Assembly (NCBI GenBank): GCA_033063855.1
Contig: CP093831.1
Coordinates: 2,418,001-2,482,000 of the forward strand
Direction: 5' to 3'
From: Smittia aterrima
Taxonomy: Eukaryota; Arthropoda; Insecta; Diptera; Chironomidae
Length of the DNA: 64,000 bases
The position numbers and the translations under genes were made by a program. Below the pieces are notes generated by a model, which was not told the origin of the DNA, did no database searches, and saw only the letters and a program-made list of their open reading frames with translations. Positions 34,345 to 47,600 of the stretch are shown one piece after another. How positions within the stretch are numbered: position 1 is the stretch's first letter; each line of letters begins with the position of its first letter.

Positions 34345-37300
34345 GATGATCGATTGGAGATTTGCGGAATCCGACTGTGAAGGACAAAAAGTTATTAATT
34401 TAAGATCAATGTATGTCAGTAAGAATTTCTTATTGTTATCAAACAGCAGTTAAAAGGCGTTTTTCGGGTTCAACTGTCAATACTGATAAGAAGTTTGTTG
34501 TCGACGAAGCTCATCGGATGAGTGTAAAAATAGTATTTTGTTTTTTGAAAACAAGTGGCTTTGCTTGTTGCTGGCTCGCAATTGGTTTAAAATAGAGGCG
34601 TGAAGCCAGCAAAGACGAATATTTTATGCGCCATGTGTGATCAAGTTCCAAGCAAAGCAAGTGTCCAAAGTCGAGAAGTTCTCGTTTGCAAGGTTCGGAA
34701 AAATGCTTTGGCTTTGAGCGAGTGACATGAATTTTCAAAGTTTGCCCTTGAAAATCTTTTTTTTTTTGCCCAAATTGTATTTTCACATCGCGTCTGCTCA
34801 TCGATTTTTCCGAATCGGGAAAGTCGTAAAATTTTCTCGAGTCGCAATTTTCCTTCTTATGCAATTTTGTGAGTTTGTTGATTAAATAGACCCACGTGTT
34901 ATTGCGCTTCTATCTTCTATTATTGGATTTCGGCGTATGAAGAATCTTGCCACGTTATCGCGTTTGCCGCGTCGTTCGTGAGAAAAGAGTGATTTGATCT
35001 TGAACAAGGTCAATGTTGGTGTGTGAGGGAAGAAGAAAAACGAATTTGCCGGGTAGATACTTTTGCTTTCATCTAAGCGAAAGTGACAAATCTGCGCCCT
35101 TGGTAAAGAATTGAGAGTTGGCACAGTGATAGCAACTACAAAGTCGTTGACCTTTAAAAATTCTTGAAATGTCAAACGGAAGAAAGAACGGGATCTTCTC
35201 AAGTTTATCTTCTCAACTTGAAATGACTTGACGATAGCCAGCAAGAAGAGATAAGAGATCTTGTGTGTTCAGAAGGAAAGTTGTTGAAAATAAATATTTT
35301 GTAATAAAATTGCACTATTATGTAATCGAATTACAGATTCTGCGTGAAAGAATCTTAAAATGGACGAATGCCTCTCAAAGATCCAGCAAGGGTAATCCCA
35401 ATTATCTTCAAGATAGCTGTTATCATACACAACTATTACGAAACTCGAGTAAAATATTGTGCAAAGAAAACTTTTGTAAATTGACACGAATTATTCGGCG
35501 AGCTTCTCCAAACTTATTTCCAGCATTTTAAACCTTGACAACCTATCAACCTTTTGAACTTGAACCACTTGAAGAAGACTCTCACTTACTTTAATGAAAA
35601 TTGATCTGTACCGAGTGAAATATCCACACTAAATAGACTTCGTGCTTCACAAATTTCTTTTCTAAGCGGTTTGAAGGTGAAATCAAGGAGATGCGAATCG
35701 TAAGAATATTGCAAATCGCAAGAATATTGCGAATCGTAAAGTTTGTTTAAATTATTTTCCGTTAAAAGCTTTTAGAGCTTTCACTTTGAAAAAGCTTTTT
35801 TCTTTTGATTTTTCTATCAAAAGCTTCAGAAATAGATGAAAATGAAAATGCTTTTCATATGAAAATTCACAAAGCTGTTGAATTGCTTTCACAGCCTCTT
35901 TTTGAAAATAAAAGTGTTGAAAATAAAAGTCAACACAAAATTTTCATTCGTTATCAACGTTTTTATTTCTCACTTTCTAAAACTATAAATCTTGTTCACG
36001 ATCTTTCCTCATGTTTTGAGTTGCGCGATTATCTCTATGTCTCCATGAACTGGTTTAATGTATTTGTAGTTCTGTATCCTTCAACATTGCTTGGGTCGAA
36101 CAAAATGATTTCTATAGCAAATATTTTATCTTCCGATCAATAAATCTTGATGAATTTTTTTCACTCTCATGTCAAGCTAAGCACTCTTGTCTAATTATTT
36201 ATTAACCTACAAACGCAGGAGAAACTTTGCTGTCTCGTGGAAAATATTTTTCAGCGCTTCAAAAATTGAATAATTTATCATTTCATGATTTTTGTACATC
36301 ACTAATGTTACAAACTGATATCAACGTGACTCTCTATTCGAATAAATTATTTATTTATTTATCTAATTCAATGATCAGATCTCTCTGCTCTTCAGTGACA
36401 ATATCATGATTTGCTTCTCCAAATGAAATTCTACGCTGCTGTTTGATTAAATGAACTTTGCAGTGATGGATTTTGATTTATCTTTTGATTAACAATTTTA
36501 TTTGATTGCATTTGATTGTATATTATTTCTCATCTTTCCTTTCTTCTCATCGGGAAAACTTGTGAATGACGAAGAGGCGAACACCTTTCGTCTCCAAATC
36601 GACTTCTCTCGTCATCACCCATTTTATGGTACGGAAATCAAAAAGTATTGCTTTTTATTTTCTAAGATTTATGTTCTTTCTACTTTTGTGCTGGCTCCAA
36701 ATATCGTAAAGAAACGAATCGTGAATCGATTTCTGTTGCGTCACGACACATGATTCTCTAGTTTTTCAATCAAAGCGATAAAATATTGAAAACAGAACGA
36801 GCAACGATTCAACCTCCACCCAAACTATTATAAATGTGGCGAATTTCCCACAACACGATTCCTTCATTCAGATTATTTCCGATCCGCTTCGTCTTTCATC
36901 GACAACGAGCAACAATTTTTTTTATTCATCTACAGCATTCAGAATCTCGCGTTTATAAGCTATGTGTGTATACTCTTTATGCGTTAATCGAATTTGTTTC
37001 ATGTTTCATTTAATGTTACTTATGTTATTCAACCTACAAGTTTCATTTCTTCAAATTGGCAAATATTATTTCTCTTTGTGGCATTTCGCAACTCAAACAC
37101 TCTAACTCTATTGATTGAATAAATGAAAGTGTTCGTTCAGAGTTGACATTCCAAGGGGTTCCTAAATGAGTTGTCAACGCTCGTTAAAGTTTAATAACAT
37201 TCTTATTAAGTCTCAAAGGATATCAAGACAGAGGGATTGAGTGAAATCGAATAAACATTTGTTTTCTGATGAAAATCTTATGCAAACACATTCTTTGTTT

Positions 37301-39026
37301 GCTTTCCTTATTTCATATTCGATCGCTATCCTTGTTGCATAAATACTTTGTTTGTGAATGAAAAATAAATAAATAAACGAAACAAAGTATTTTCATGGTG
37401 TTGTCTCAACAACACATCTGTTCGTTTCCTCTCTGCGGTCAATCCAATGGAGAATGTCAACAAAATTCATTAAGAAACTTGAGAAAGATTCCAAAGCTAC
37501 GACAGAAATCTTTTTATTTCCTTCAACTCTCTTCACAATCTTTGAGTAAAGCTTTACAGAGTTGTTGAATCATCCCAGTCATTAAAGTTTATGACTTCCT
37601 CGTTATGAAATGCTATACAAGCTTTCGGTTATGTTTTAAAGCTCCCCAAGAGCTTTGAACTTTTCTTGTAATCTACAAACAAGTCTATTGAACGTCAGAA
37701 AAGATTTGAAAATGAAAGTCTTGTATGAGGCTCAAGCCTTCACCTCATGACATCATTGAGCTCACACTCGTCATCACCGAAACATGACAGCTCACTCAGA
37801 AACCCCTATTTCGTCTCCGAACGAAAAAATAAAATACAAAAACAAAAATTTAATGTTCCCCTCGCTTAAGCGACGAGCTATCTTCACTGAATGACAATCA
37901 TCTAACGAACATGTGAGTTCGAAAAGACTTGAGCAATATGAAAACTAAAGCATCAAGCGGCGAACATGTTTTGTTTGTCAAAAAACCATCCTAACTGTAA
38001 TCCTATGTCTCAACAATAAAGATTAGGCCTTTTGAGGAGTAGTAGTAAGTTACATACATTGTAACAATAGCTTTCTTATCTACTAGTTTCACATAAAGTT
38101 CTGTATCATCATCATCATCTTTTCTTTTATAATATTCACAGTCAAATATCGAAAACTTGTTTTTCACTTCTTTATTTCATTTTTATTTTTTTTGATAAAA
38201 AATTGGCACTGAATACTTTATTATGTTTTTATGTTTTCCTCCTTTTTTATTCTCAAATAAACTTAACCGCAACTATGATCAGGACTTTGAGTTGATTGAA
38301 TTCGAAAGTTGTTGTGATAACCTTCACTAAATTTACCCAAACCCCTGGGCAAGCAATCTACCTTTGCTTAACGCAACCCATGAATGCTCAAGTCTACTGA
38401 ATCACAGACTTTCCACTCGACCAACTCAACCTCATGACCAAAGAAAAAAAAAGTGAGACGAGCAAAAATATGTTTTGATGGCACTGTCTGCAATCTTGAT
38501 CGAGACCGTCTCTTCTTCTTTTCCTTCATGTTATCATATCACTCTTTATAGAACAGCAAACGAACGTTTTTTTTTGTGCGTCGTCAACAACAAATTTTAT
38601 TCCCTTTTGATTTCGACTTTCGGGATCAAACATAAACTGATGATGCTCGGCATTCGAATTGATTTTAATGACGCTTTTACGACATTCATTTCACGGATGA
38701 TTGATGAGGAGAATTGAGGGGAGAGAGAGAACATGAATCGGAAATGAAACTTTAATGATCCATCTCCCTGTCTCTTAAATGTTGAGGACAACCTTCATCT
38801 GCCCGAAAAATTGAGGGGGCAATAAAAATGAACGAGACTTTTTTTGTTTTGTTTTAGAAGAAATTGATAACTGTTCTCAATAAATAATTCATTATTGTGT
38901 TGTCATTCGTGTACAACGATTTTTACAAAATCTCTTGTCCCAGAATTTACCAACAGTCGACGATGACTCCACGTGGATGAGAAACTCACTCGCTAACGAT
39001 GTCATGCTGGCTGCGAGAAGGCCACA
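34345..39026. other. Aldolase 5' region and intergenic sequence
   Basis: About 4.7 kb. 34345-34374 is aldolase 5' UTR behind an acceptor; its upstream non-coding exon(s) and promoter(s) must lie to the right but could not be fixed. A TATA-like ATTATAAATG at 36834 (plus strand) is not attached to any gene I can model. An 18-bp tandem repeat lies at 35693-35740. Open frames of up to 112 codons (35805-36143 plus, 38475-38717 plus) show no recognisable family or flanking splice signals and are probably chance. Confidence 0.4.
35693..35740. repeat. Short 18-bp tandem repeat
   Basis: Units of GAATCGTAAGAATATTGC, AAATCGCAAGAATATTGC and GAATCGTAAAG, i.e. about 2.6 imperfect copies. It does not lie in a gene. 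Confidence 0.8.
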
Positions 39027-40335
39027 TTAAAGAATCGTACATTTGCTTTTGTGTCTGGAAGATTGAGAGAATTCTATTCCGGTTCCCGAGCATCCGTTCA
39101 TGCCCGACACTCCCATAATCTCTCGAAAAACGTCATTCACTTTGTAGTTGTACCTTCGTTAAATAATGGAGAAATATTTAATAGTACAGAGCTCACTTTA
39201 TGATTAAATAGAACTCTTGAACTTTTATGAAATAAAAGGAAACTAACAGCGCTTCCATGAAATTACAAACTGCTTTGAAAAATTCGAATTACGCAATAGC
39301 AAATAATTCGCCCTCATGGAAAAAAGAAACTTCAAAACTCACTTGGCAGAGCACTCGACGTAATCCGATCTCCAATGTTTCCTGACGAGAGCAGATATAT
39401 CCTTGAGTTCCTTTTTAAAGAAAAATTCTCATTACTTGAGCATTCATCGTTTGCATAAATAAACAAACCTGAGAATAATTTGGCGAGTCAACCACTAAGT
39501 CGAATTTATTTCCCACAACCATAATGCTAAAATTGCGATGAGTGAAGCTCGATAGTATTTGCTCTCGAATCGATCGACAATACTAAAAAAGAAAAAGAAG
39601 AAAAGGATTTTTTAAATCGCTTATCTTACAGCACAAAGTGGTCGCTCGCTTACTTGAAACGTTTCCAAGTTTCCCATGTCGAACACAAGAACGTACACTT
39701 GCATGCTTCTCAAGCCCAGTGGATTGTTGTTGTGATTCCATTCGGCGAGATTGTCAATCGGGAACTTTTTCTGTTGACATCACCAGCAGCATCACCAAAA
39801 GCGAGAGGGAGGAAAAAGCATAAATTTCTGTATTAATGGAAGGCGGAAGGCAGTAAAACTGTCGACAGTTAAAGCTTTCTTCTTGGATAAAACAGTTTTC
39901 GCATGACTGTCTGTTTACTTTTAGAATTTTTTAATTAAATCGCTTGACAATCTAAAGCGGATCTCAATTTATTTTTTCTAAATTATTTGGATTGAGTGTG
40001 GGTGAGGTTTACAAGAAATAAAAAGTTTCTCCAATAAGTTACCTGTGGGGGGACATCTAGAACAATAAGTTCTCGGATCATAGTATCGCACACTAAGCAA
40101 CTTCGGTATCGGAAAGGTTTTGCAGTGCGAACGTGAGTTTCAGAAAAGTCATGTTTGAAAAATTGCTGAAATATTTTTTTTTATGAAAAATTATGTTTGC
40201 ACGTGCTGAGCTTTCTTTCTTCACACTCACCTCTAAAATTTGTGTCTTGCCCACACCGGGCGCGCCTAGAAAGACCACTTTGAGTGGTCCTTGATGATGC
40301 CATGACGTCTCCCCTGATCCCTCCAGAGTGAATCG
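39027..40335 (-). CDS. RASL10-like small GTPase, prenylated
   Basis: Exons are (start unresolved)-40231, 40043-40165, 39654-39770, 39469-39582, 39343-39410 and 39027-39153. From the P-loop exon the chain is about 200 residues, as in vertebrate RASL10A/B (about 203). G1 is VVFLGAPGVGKTQILE; the switch II position reads VLDVPPQ instead of DxxG, a hallmark of RASL10 (DFPP); G4 is MVVGNKFDL; G5 is YVECSAKYN. The C-terminus is CTIL, a CAAX box, so membrane anchoring by a prenyl group (geranylgeranyl expected from the final L) is likely. The N-terminus is the difficulty: the P-loop frame is open only back to a TAG at 40336-40338, with no ATG between. On the other side of that TAG the same frame runs on for about 90 codons (see the separate entry). 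RASL10 proteins are neuronal/endocrine in vertebrates; the fly role is not established. Confidence 0.85.
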
Positions 40336-40545
40336 CTATGCGGAGTGATGTGCTACACACTTTTTCTGCATTAAAAGTTCCATATCAATGGAGATTCGAC
40401 TCGCACATCGTTGATTAACTGTCACGGTCTCCACGAATTTTATGTTATTTGGATAAGTGGTGATACGAGTTTGACCCTTGTAAATGACTGCTTTCAAGTT
40501 TTTCTCGGTTGATGGTGATAAGGGAAATGTCTTGCCATTCCACAT
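40336..40545 (-). other. Open frame in phase with the GTPase, ending at the TAG before its P-loop
   Basis: 69 codons from ATG 40545 (MWNGKTFPLSPSTEKNLKAV... VNQRCASRISIDMELLMQKK) end at TAG 40336-40338. The next codon starts the frame that holds GAPGVGKT. The frame is open further upstream, to about 40620. It could be an N-terminal extension interrupted by one stop codon (readthrough, polymorphism or error), an upstream ORF in the 5' leader, or chance. No GT-AG intron in suitable phase removes the TAG. Confidence 0.4.
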
Positions 40546-42840
40546 CTTTTCGTGATTTTTATATTTCCAGGGAAAATTATTTGTGATGAACGTCGAATGG
40601 AAATCGAGAAAATTAAGTGAATGTGGTCAGAGTATGAGGGGCGATTTATGGTAATGTGATCACTGGAAACTTTTAACGCGATTAATAAAATGCCAATTAG
40701 TTAATTGAGATCAGAAAGTTGTTGTTGTCGTCATCGCCATGCCACGGGGAGAAGCAAACGAGAAAATTACAAACGAAACACCTGGCGATAGCTTAATAAC
40801 CTGCGAAAGTGTCAATCAAATTTAATGCCTTAAACTTTTATGAAGATTATTAAAACTTTCGACATAAACTCTCGAGCTGCTTTTTTACATAAATTTCCAT
40901 TCGAACTTTGTTTCTGTCGTTTATTCAGCTTCGAACGAGTTAAATTCGATATAAATTCTTTATGGAAAGAATGTCCGCTTCACTCGTCTAAGCGAAGAAT
41001 GCCGATGACTAATTCTCATACGACTGATGCTAGCTAAAGCTTTAGACAAACTTCCTCGACATGGTTTGTTGATTAGTCGTCGAGAAGGAAATCTTTCTTT
41101 TTCATTTGAAAAATATCTCTCTTTGAAGCTGTCTCTCTTATTTTTTGGGAGAGATGGAAAGCTCTTTCGTTGTAACTCCTCGCGGCACAGAGTAGTTAGA
41201 GTTGTATTACATTAACTTTTTTTCTAGCTAGCCTCCCTCCCCGCCTATTCGTTTGTCGTTAGTGAAAAGTCGTATCGTTTATCCTTTCCATTCATGTTGA
41301 TTTAAATATTTATTACTCGTTATCCTACGCCCCTAAACGATTCAATCTGTTGATATTTGTTTGAAAGCTTTGAGGAGGAGGCAGAAGAGCGAGAGAGTGA
41401 TGTTGCGAAGGAGCGGAGCCGAATTTTTTTCTGGATGAATGAGCATTTTTCTCGCTTCTCCTCTATGGCATGGCATGAGAATTGTTATATAACATCCTTT
41501 TCGTCTTGCAAAGCAGCAAAAGAAGGAAAAATGTTCTCGTCTCATTTGCGAAACGAAAACTAAAATTTACATTATGATGAGTTTTCGTCAATGCTTGGCT
41601 GCATTTGCATCCGTTTCTGTTGCTTTCGGTTCACTAACAATAACATTTTCACACTTTTTCCACTGACGGCTGCTCAGCTAATCTCCAAAGTAATTAATCT
41701 ATTTTGATTATTCGCCTCGTAAAGGGCAAAAATTTTCCTTTGTCGCGAAAGGAAAAGCAAAAACTTTTATCACTACATTAACATTTATATTCACAACTCG
41801 ATCAACACTATTTTAGTTTTAATTATTGGCACTTTTGTAATTATTAAATTAGCTGCAAACTGCTAAAAAATTAATTTTTCTGTCTGTATTTTGCAACAAA
41901 CTTCCTCTGTTGCCTTATTACGGCTGAATAAAAAATGATGTAATGTTGAAGAGAACGAAACCAGAGGAAAATCTTCTGCTGAGCTTTCTCTCTCTCTCTC
42001 TTTCCACACAGAATCTCGTCGACGAGAATTGTGCGATACGTTGCGTTTGCGTCTGTGTCGTGAGACATGAGAGAGTGAGATGAATATTTCAAAAGTTATC
42101 AACTCCTAGAAATATTGTTAGTAAGTCAAGCTTATGTCGAAAGGGGTTTAGGTCAATACCTCGTTCTTCATTTCATATTAACATTGAAGCAGACTGGAGG
42201 AGCTCTCGATATATTCATAATTGATTCGTGAGAAAATTCGCCTGATTGGAACACGAGGTTCGACTTTTCATTGGCGGAAAAGCGAGGACAGGCACACTTG
42301 GCTTGTGAATCGTTCTTTAATTATTAAAAAATCGTACGTGTCTCAAAGTTCTAGGCTATCGATATGAATGAAGCTAATGGTTTGGTAATGCCGTCGATTG
42401 ACAAATGTTTAAAACTTTCCTTTGATATATTTGTTATTCGTTCAGAAGGGATCTGAAGTTCCTTCGAGTCAGACGTTTTTTTAAAACTTCAAAGTTGGAA
42501 TCGAAATACAAAAGGTGAAAATAAAAAGCAAATTGACCAAAAGGATTACAATTTAGTGAAGAAAAAAAAATGTTCAGTGAAAGATTAAATTAAAATTTAT
42601 TTGCTTAAGAGCTTTCGCTGCTCTCGAGAGCTTTAAGTTTAAAAACAAATTTCTCTCTTCAATAAGTTCTGAAAGTATTTTCTCATCATCTCAATTAGTT
42701 CCGAAATTCCACTCATTTCAATTGAATAAATTTAAGCGAAGCCTCGAGCGAGATAAAGTTATGCAAAGCGGAAGTTTTTTAATTGCATCCGAAAAATGTG
42801 AAAATAATGTTGAAATCTCCGGTTTTTTATTTCTCGACAG
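40546..42840. other. Intergenic region upstream of Orco
   Basis: 2.3 kb, divergent between the GTPase (minus) and Orco (plus), so it should hold both promoters and Orco's non-coding first exon. It has a (CT)n tract at about 41985-42001. No TATA box or further gene was recognised. Confidence 0.4.
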
Positions 42841-44630
42841 ATGAACGGACAACCAAAGTATACCGGTCTCGTGTCAGATCTGCTGCCGAATGTTCGGCTC
42901 ATGCAGACCTTTGGCCACTTCATCTTTAAATTCGCCTCCGGTCCGGTATTAATCCGAAAGGTTTACTCATCAGTTCATCTGTTCTTGGTAATCTTTCAAT
43001 TCGTGGGACTCTTGATAAATCTCATTCAAAACACAGATGAAGTTACTGAGCTTACATGTAAGCGAATCGAGATTAATGAAATTCTTTATGTGCCCGACTT
43101 AGAACTTAATTATTTCTTTAGCAAACACAATCACTGTGCTATTCTTCACACATTGTCTAACAAAGTTTATCTACGTGGCCGCAAACTCCGACGGAGTGAC
43201 TCGAACTCTTGGAATCTGGAATCAGTCCAACACCCACCCGATGTTTGCTGAATCAGATGCTCGGTATATTTAAATACTAAACGAACTGAATAATCTTTCA
43301 TTGTTGACCATTTAATCCTCTCTCAGTTATCATCAAATCTCTCTGTCGAAGATGAGACGACTTCTTTCGTTGGTAATGATTACGACAGTTGCTGCAACTG
43401 TTTTCTGGACAACAATAACTTTCTTCGGGGAAAGCACAAAGTTCCAAAGAAATCTCGAGACCAACGAAACGATGATTGTTCCGATTCCTCGACTTATGCT
43501 TAAGTCATGGTACCCTTGGCAGATCAGCTCAGCTGGAATCTACTTCGGCACGATGGGATTCCAATTGTATTACTTGCTGTTCTCGATGGTTCACAGCAAC
43601 ACGTCAGATGTTCTCTTCTGCTCGTGGGTGCTCTTCGCTTGCGAACAATTGCAACATCTCAAGGTAAATTATTTACATTTTAATTGAAGTTTATTTTTTT
43701 ATCGAAAAGAAAAAATTCAGGGAATCATGAGACCTTTGATGGAGCTCTCAGCATCGCTCGACACTTACCGACCAAACTCAGCTGCTTTGTTCCGAAGCAT
43801 TTCCGCTGGCTCGAAATCAGAATTAATTATCAATGAAGGTAAATTACTTCACTCTCACTTAAGAGGCAACAAAGCCTGAAGAAAATATTTATTTCTTAAT
43901 TAGAAAACGAGAAGAACGGTAACTACGACATGAACATAAGCGCGATTTACAACACGAAAGCAGATTGGGGAGCTCAGTATCGTGCGCCATCGACATTGCA
44001 GAACTTCAACGGAAATAATCCGAACGGGTTGACGAAAAAGCAAGAGATGATGGTACGAAGTGCTATTAAATATTGGGTCGAACGACATAAACACGTTGTC
44101 CGGTGAGTTGGCACTGCCCCAATTAAAATAAATTTTCATCTGCAACTTGTGGCTCTTCCTCAGGCTTGTTGCCGCAATCGGTGACACTTATGGACTCGCC
44201 TTGCTCTTGCATATGCTTACGAGTACAATCATGTTGACTTTGCTGGCTTATCAAGCAACAAAGATTGAAGGCATTTCAGTCTACGCCTTGTGTGTCATTG
44301 GTTATTTGTTATATGCCTTGGCTCAGGTTTTCTTGTTCTGCATCTTTGGCAATCGATTAATTGAAGAGGTGAGATTGTTTTCTTAAAGACATTTTGTCAT
44401 TTAAAAAAATAATTTTTCCACAGAGTTCTTCAGTTATGGAAGCAGCTTACTCTTGCCATTGGTACGATGGCTCAGAAGAAGCGAAGACATTCGTTCAAAT
44501 CGTTTGTCAGCAATGTCAGAAAGCGATGACAATTTCCGGAGCGAAATTCTTCACAGTTTCGTTGGATTTGTTCGCGAGCGTTCTTGGAGCTGTCGTAACT
44601 TACTTCATGGTGTTGGTGCAATTGAAATAA
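42841..44630 (+). CDS. Orco: Odorant receptor co-receptor
   Basis: Orco is the obligate subunit of insect odorant-gated cation channels and sits in the dendrites of olfactory neurons with inverted seven-TM topology. Exons are 42841-43057, 43122-43263, 43327-43663, 43721-43838, 43904-44102, 44164-44368 and 44424-44630 (474 residues; fly and mosquito 478-486). Conserved blocks: LVSDLLPNVRLMQTFGHFIF, GPVLIRKVYSS, SNTITVLFFTHCLTKFIYV, LGIWNQSNTHPMFAESDARYH, FWTTITFFGES, PIPRLMLKSWYPW, the calmodulin-binding-type SAIKYWVERHKHVVRLV, LYALAQVFLFCIFGNRLIEE, EAAYSCHWYDGSEEAKTFVQ and a terminal TYFMVLVQLK. The start ATG abuts an acceptor (tttctcgacag/ATG), so the 5' UTR lies on an upstream exon. All introns are 55-65 bp. 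Confidence 0.98.
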
Positions 44631-47600
44631 TTTCTTTCGCTTTTGTACAATGCAATCGATGAAGAGATTCATGCAATTACGGTCAGTACAAGAAAGACAA
44701 TTTTTAATATGGTTCGGAATCAACTCGGGTCATTAAAGGGGTTGATCAACATTTTATGTGTCGTAAAAGATAATTTTTCTCTCCATTGCCTCAATCAAAA
44801 AAAGTTTTTATGTTTCTCCCTCTGTCATCATCGCTCTGATCTTTTCCTGTGTTGCACAGCAATGAAAATCCTTTCAAGTGATAAACTCAATCAGCGACTC
44901 GTGATGGAAATCGGTGAGCAAGCGGTGGAAAAACTTAATGAATTAAATTAAAAAGTTTATCATTCGGAACATAAATGTTTTATTTAACACATTGCATCGG
45001 GTAAAAATATCATTTGGGGCGAGTTTCGCGTTTTAATGAAATAATGAGTTTTTAAAACGAAATTTCATTAAAATTGAATATATGAGAGAGGGGAAAGCGT
45101 TCGTCGTAGTTAGCTGGAGTTTTATGGGAAAAGTTACATTTGGTTAGAATTTTAAATTCATCAATTGCGTTCGAAGAGGCCTTGATACTAAAAGAATTAA
45201 TATTTCACTGACTTATTAGACGACGAGGAATATTTCGAATCAGAACTAGGTTCATAAAAATCGATCGTGTGAATCGTCATCAATACATTTCGAAAGTTAT
45301 TAAATCTTAAGCCTCACTCGCAACCATTTCGTGCGAAGCGCTCCCGCTTCTTATTGCTAATTAAACGAAGTAGAAATTTTTGTTCGCCTCTGGAAAAATA
45401 ATGGAAAAAATTGTTTAAACATATTTTCAAAAAAAACTGAATGTGAATTTATATTTGTTAAACTTCATTTTTCGCTCTAGTAAAATTATTCGTATGTTTC
45501 TGTTGGATAAAGCGAATTAATGAAGATGAGGCAAGAATTGGTTAAATAACAAATATTACTTGGAACAAAGCCTCGGCAGTGTCGAGTTGACACTTATTTA
45601 GTTTGTAGTTTTATCAAAAAAATTGTTAAGACACGAGAGACAATTTGGGTCCAATTAAAAACAAAGTAATTCTGTCTGACTTTGAAGGAATGACACCCAA
45701 AGTCAACGCTTAAGATGTGACTCACGATGGAAATTATTTCTGGAAAAAAATGGGGAACTTGACGCTTTAAAAAAACCATTAGACATTAAATTCACGATGA
45801 CTAAAAGAATATTTTTGTAAAATGTTGAAAGTTGAAGGAAATAAAAAGAAATATTTTATGTCGGAAAAAGATTTCGTTTAACTTTATTTTTTGGGTGAAG
45901 GGTCTCGAAGAAATTTGCTTCGTCATCAAAACGTTGAAAGCTTTAAAATTTGCTGCGTGAAGTATCGAAACACATGCGGTCTGACGTGGATGGTGTAATC
46001 GACGAAAACTCCAATTATTTCCTCTATTTTATTTCAGTAGCAAAAAAAATGATCAAAATTTACAAGATTTCAATACAAAAGCATTACTGTCTTACATCGA
46101 ATTTTATTCACTTTGAGCTCAACATTCTCTCTTGTTCTGAATGAATTTATCTCTTCTACATCTTCCTCTGAGTTCATTTGCCTTTGATTCTAAACAAATG
46201 TTTATGTTAGCTTTCACATTTCTCTTCTACTCAGTGTAATACATCATCGCTCATACACACAACTTTCATCCCAAATAGTTTGTACTGTAAATCAACGCAA
46301 AACTTTTCTTAGTAGAGGAAGTTGGAGGAAAAAATTGAGCAGCAGTTGAAGAAAAAGAAAAAATACTGTTGCCACTTTCCGTGGGGCTAACGAGGGTATA
46401 TAGATTGGAAGATGTTGTGTTTGAGCTTTAGTTGAACATCAAATATCTTGCAGTGCGAATCAAACTTCAGCTCCACACTCAACGTTAGCTTTATTTGGAT
46501 TTATTAGTTAATTAAACAATTAAGGTATGAACAGGTTGACATGATTTGTTTTTGAAAGTGATGAGTGTCATCGGAAGTGCTTTTTGGAAATCTTTGCTTG
46601 CCACGCAGCGATCGATCGATGTTTAATTAGAGCAGAAATAATTAGCATACTATAAGTTGCTAAAACGTGTGAAGAAGAGCTGACAATAAGCTTCGATGTG
46701 TTCAATTTGTCTTTGCTAAACTTTCATGAAAAAAATTCACGTTTACAAATTTTATCTCTTCACATAAATCAAAGTCAAACGATTTATCGCGAAACTTATG
46801 AAGGCATAAAACTTTATAAAGACTTTAAGTTCATTTTCTAAATGTTCTGGGGAAAAGTTTTCCTCCGCAAGTTTGCAGAGTGAGAAAGTCAAAAGTTTTA
46901 TGAGTGTTCTTATGAAAGTTTCTACGAGTTTTCACTTTAAAGTCGGAATTTCAGACTCTTAATGATTCAATTAAGGGAAAATATCTGAAATCCAGCGAAG
47001 AAACTATTAAGAGAGTGCAAACAGAGAACTGAGCTTCTTGAAAAAGTTTGTTGGTTTCTGTTGAGGTTAAGCCGACATTAATCGCATTGATCGCGGAGAA
47101 TCCATAAATTACCGTCAATTTCAGAAAATTAAGTGAAGAAAATTTCCGGTGCAATTAAAGTGAAACTTTAAAAGTTAGTTTGATGATTAACTGCGAGTAT
47201 GGCTAATAAGCTCCCGTGAATAATCGGACTCATTGAACTTTCACCTTCGCTTTAATTGAGCAAGCAAAAAAAGTTGTTTAACGAGTAGATCTAAACGAAT
47301 TCACTGCAGGGCATTTTCTTCTCTTAATCTTGAGAAACTCTTCCATCGACGAGAAATCCCTAAGTTGCTCAAAGTCATTTTCTCAGTCGGAAGAGTTGAA
47401 CGAATCAAAACCTTTCTCGAGCGTGAACATGTGCTCGAGTAGTTTTATGACTCATACTCGTCTGAAAGTTGATTTTCAATTCTTCTTCTCTCGTTGCTTA
47501 GAGCTCCGAACAATTTTAATTTGAAAAAGTAATTTCAATTACAATTACCGAAGAATATTTTCATGTTTTTTTTGCTCTTTAATTGCGAGCATTACGAGAA

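Noticed and set aside
35805..36143. 112-codon plus-strand frame in the aldolase upstream region
   Set aside because: Low-complexity Ser/Lys/Phe composition of AT-rich DNA, no family seen, and no promoter or splice context.
36834..36900. TATA-like ATTATAAATG with possible start site
   Set aside because: No gene on the plus strand follows within several kilobases that could use it; AT-rich sequence makes chance matches likely.
44643..44951. 102-codon frame directly downstream of the Orco stop
   Set aside because: No signal peptide, domain, splice signals or family resemblance, and it lies where the Orco 3' UTR must be.
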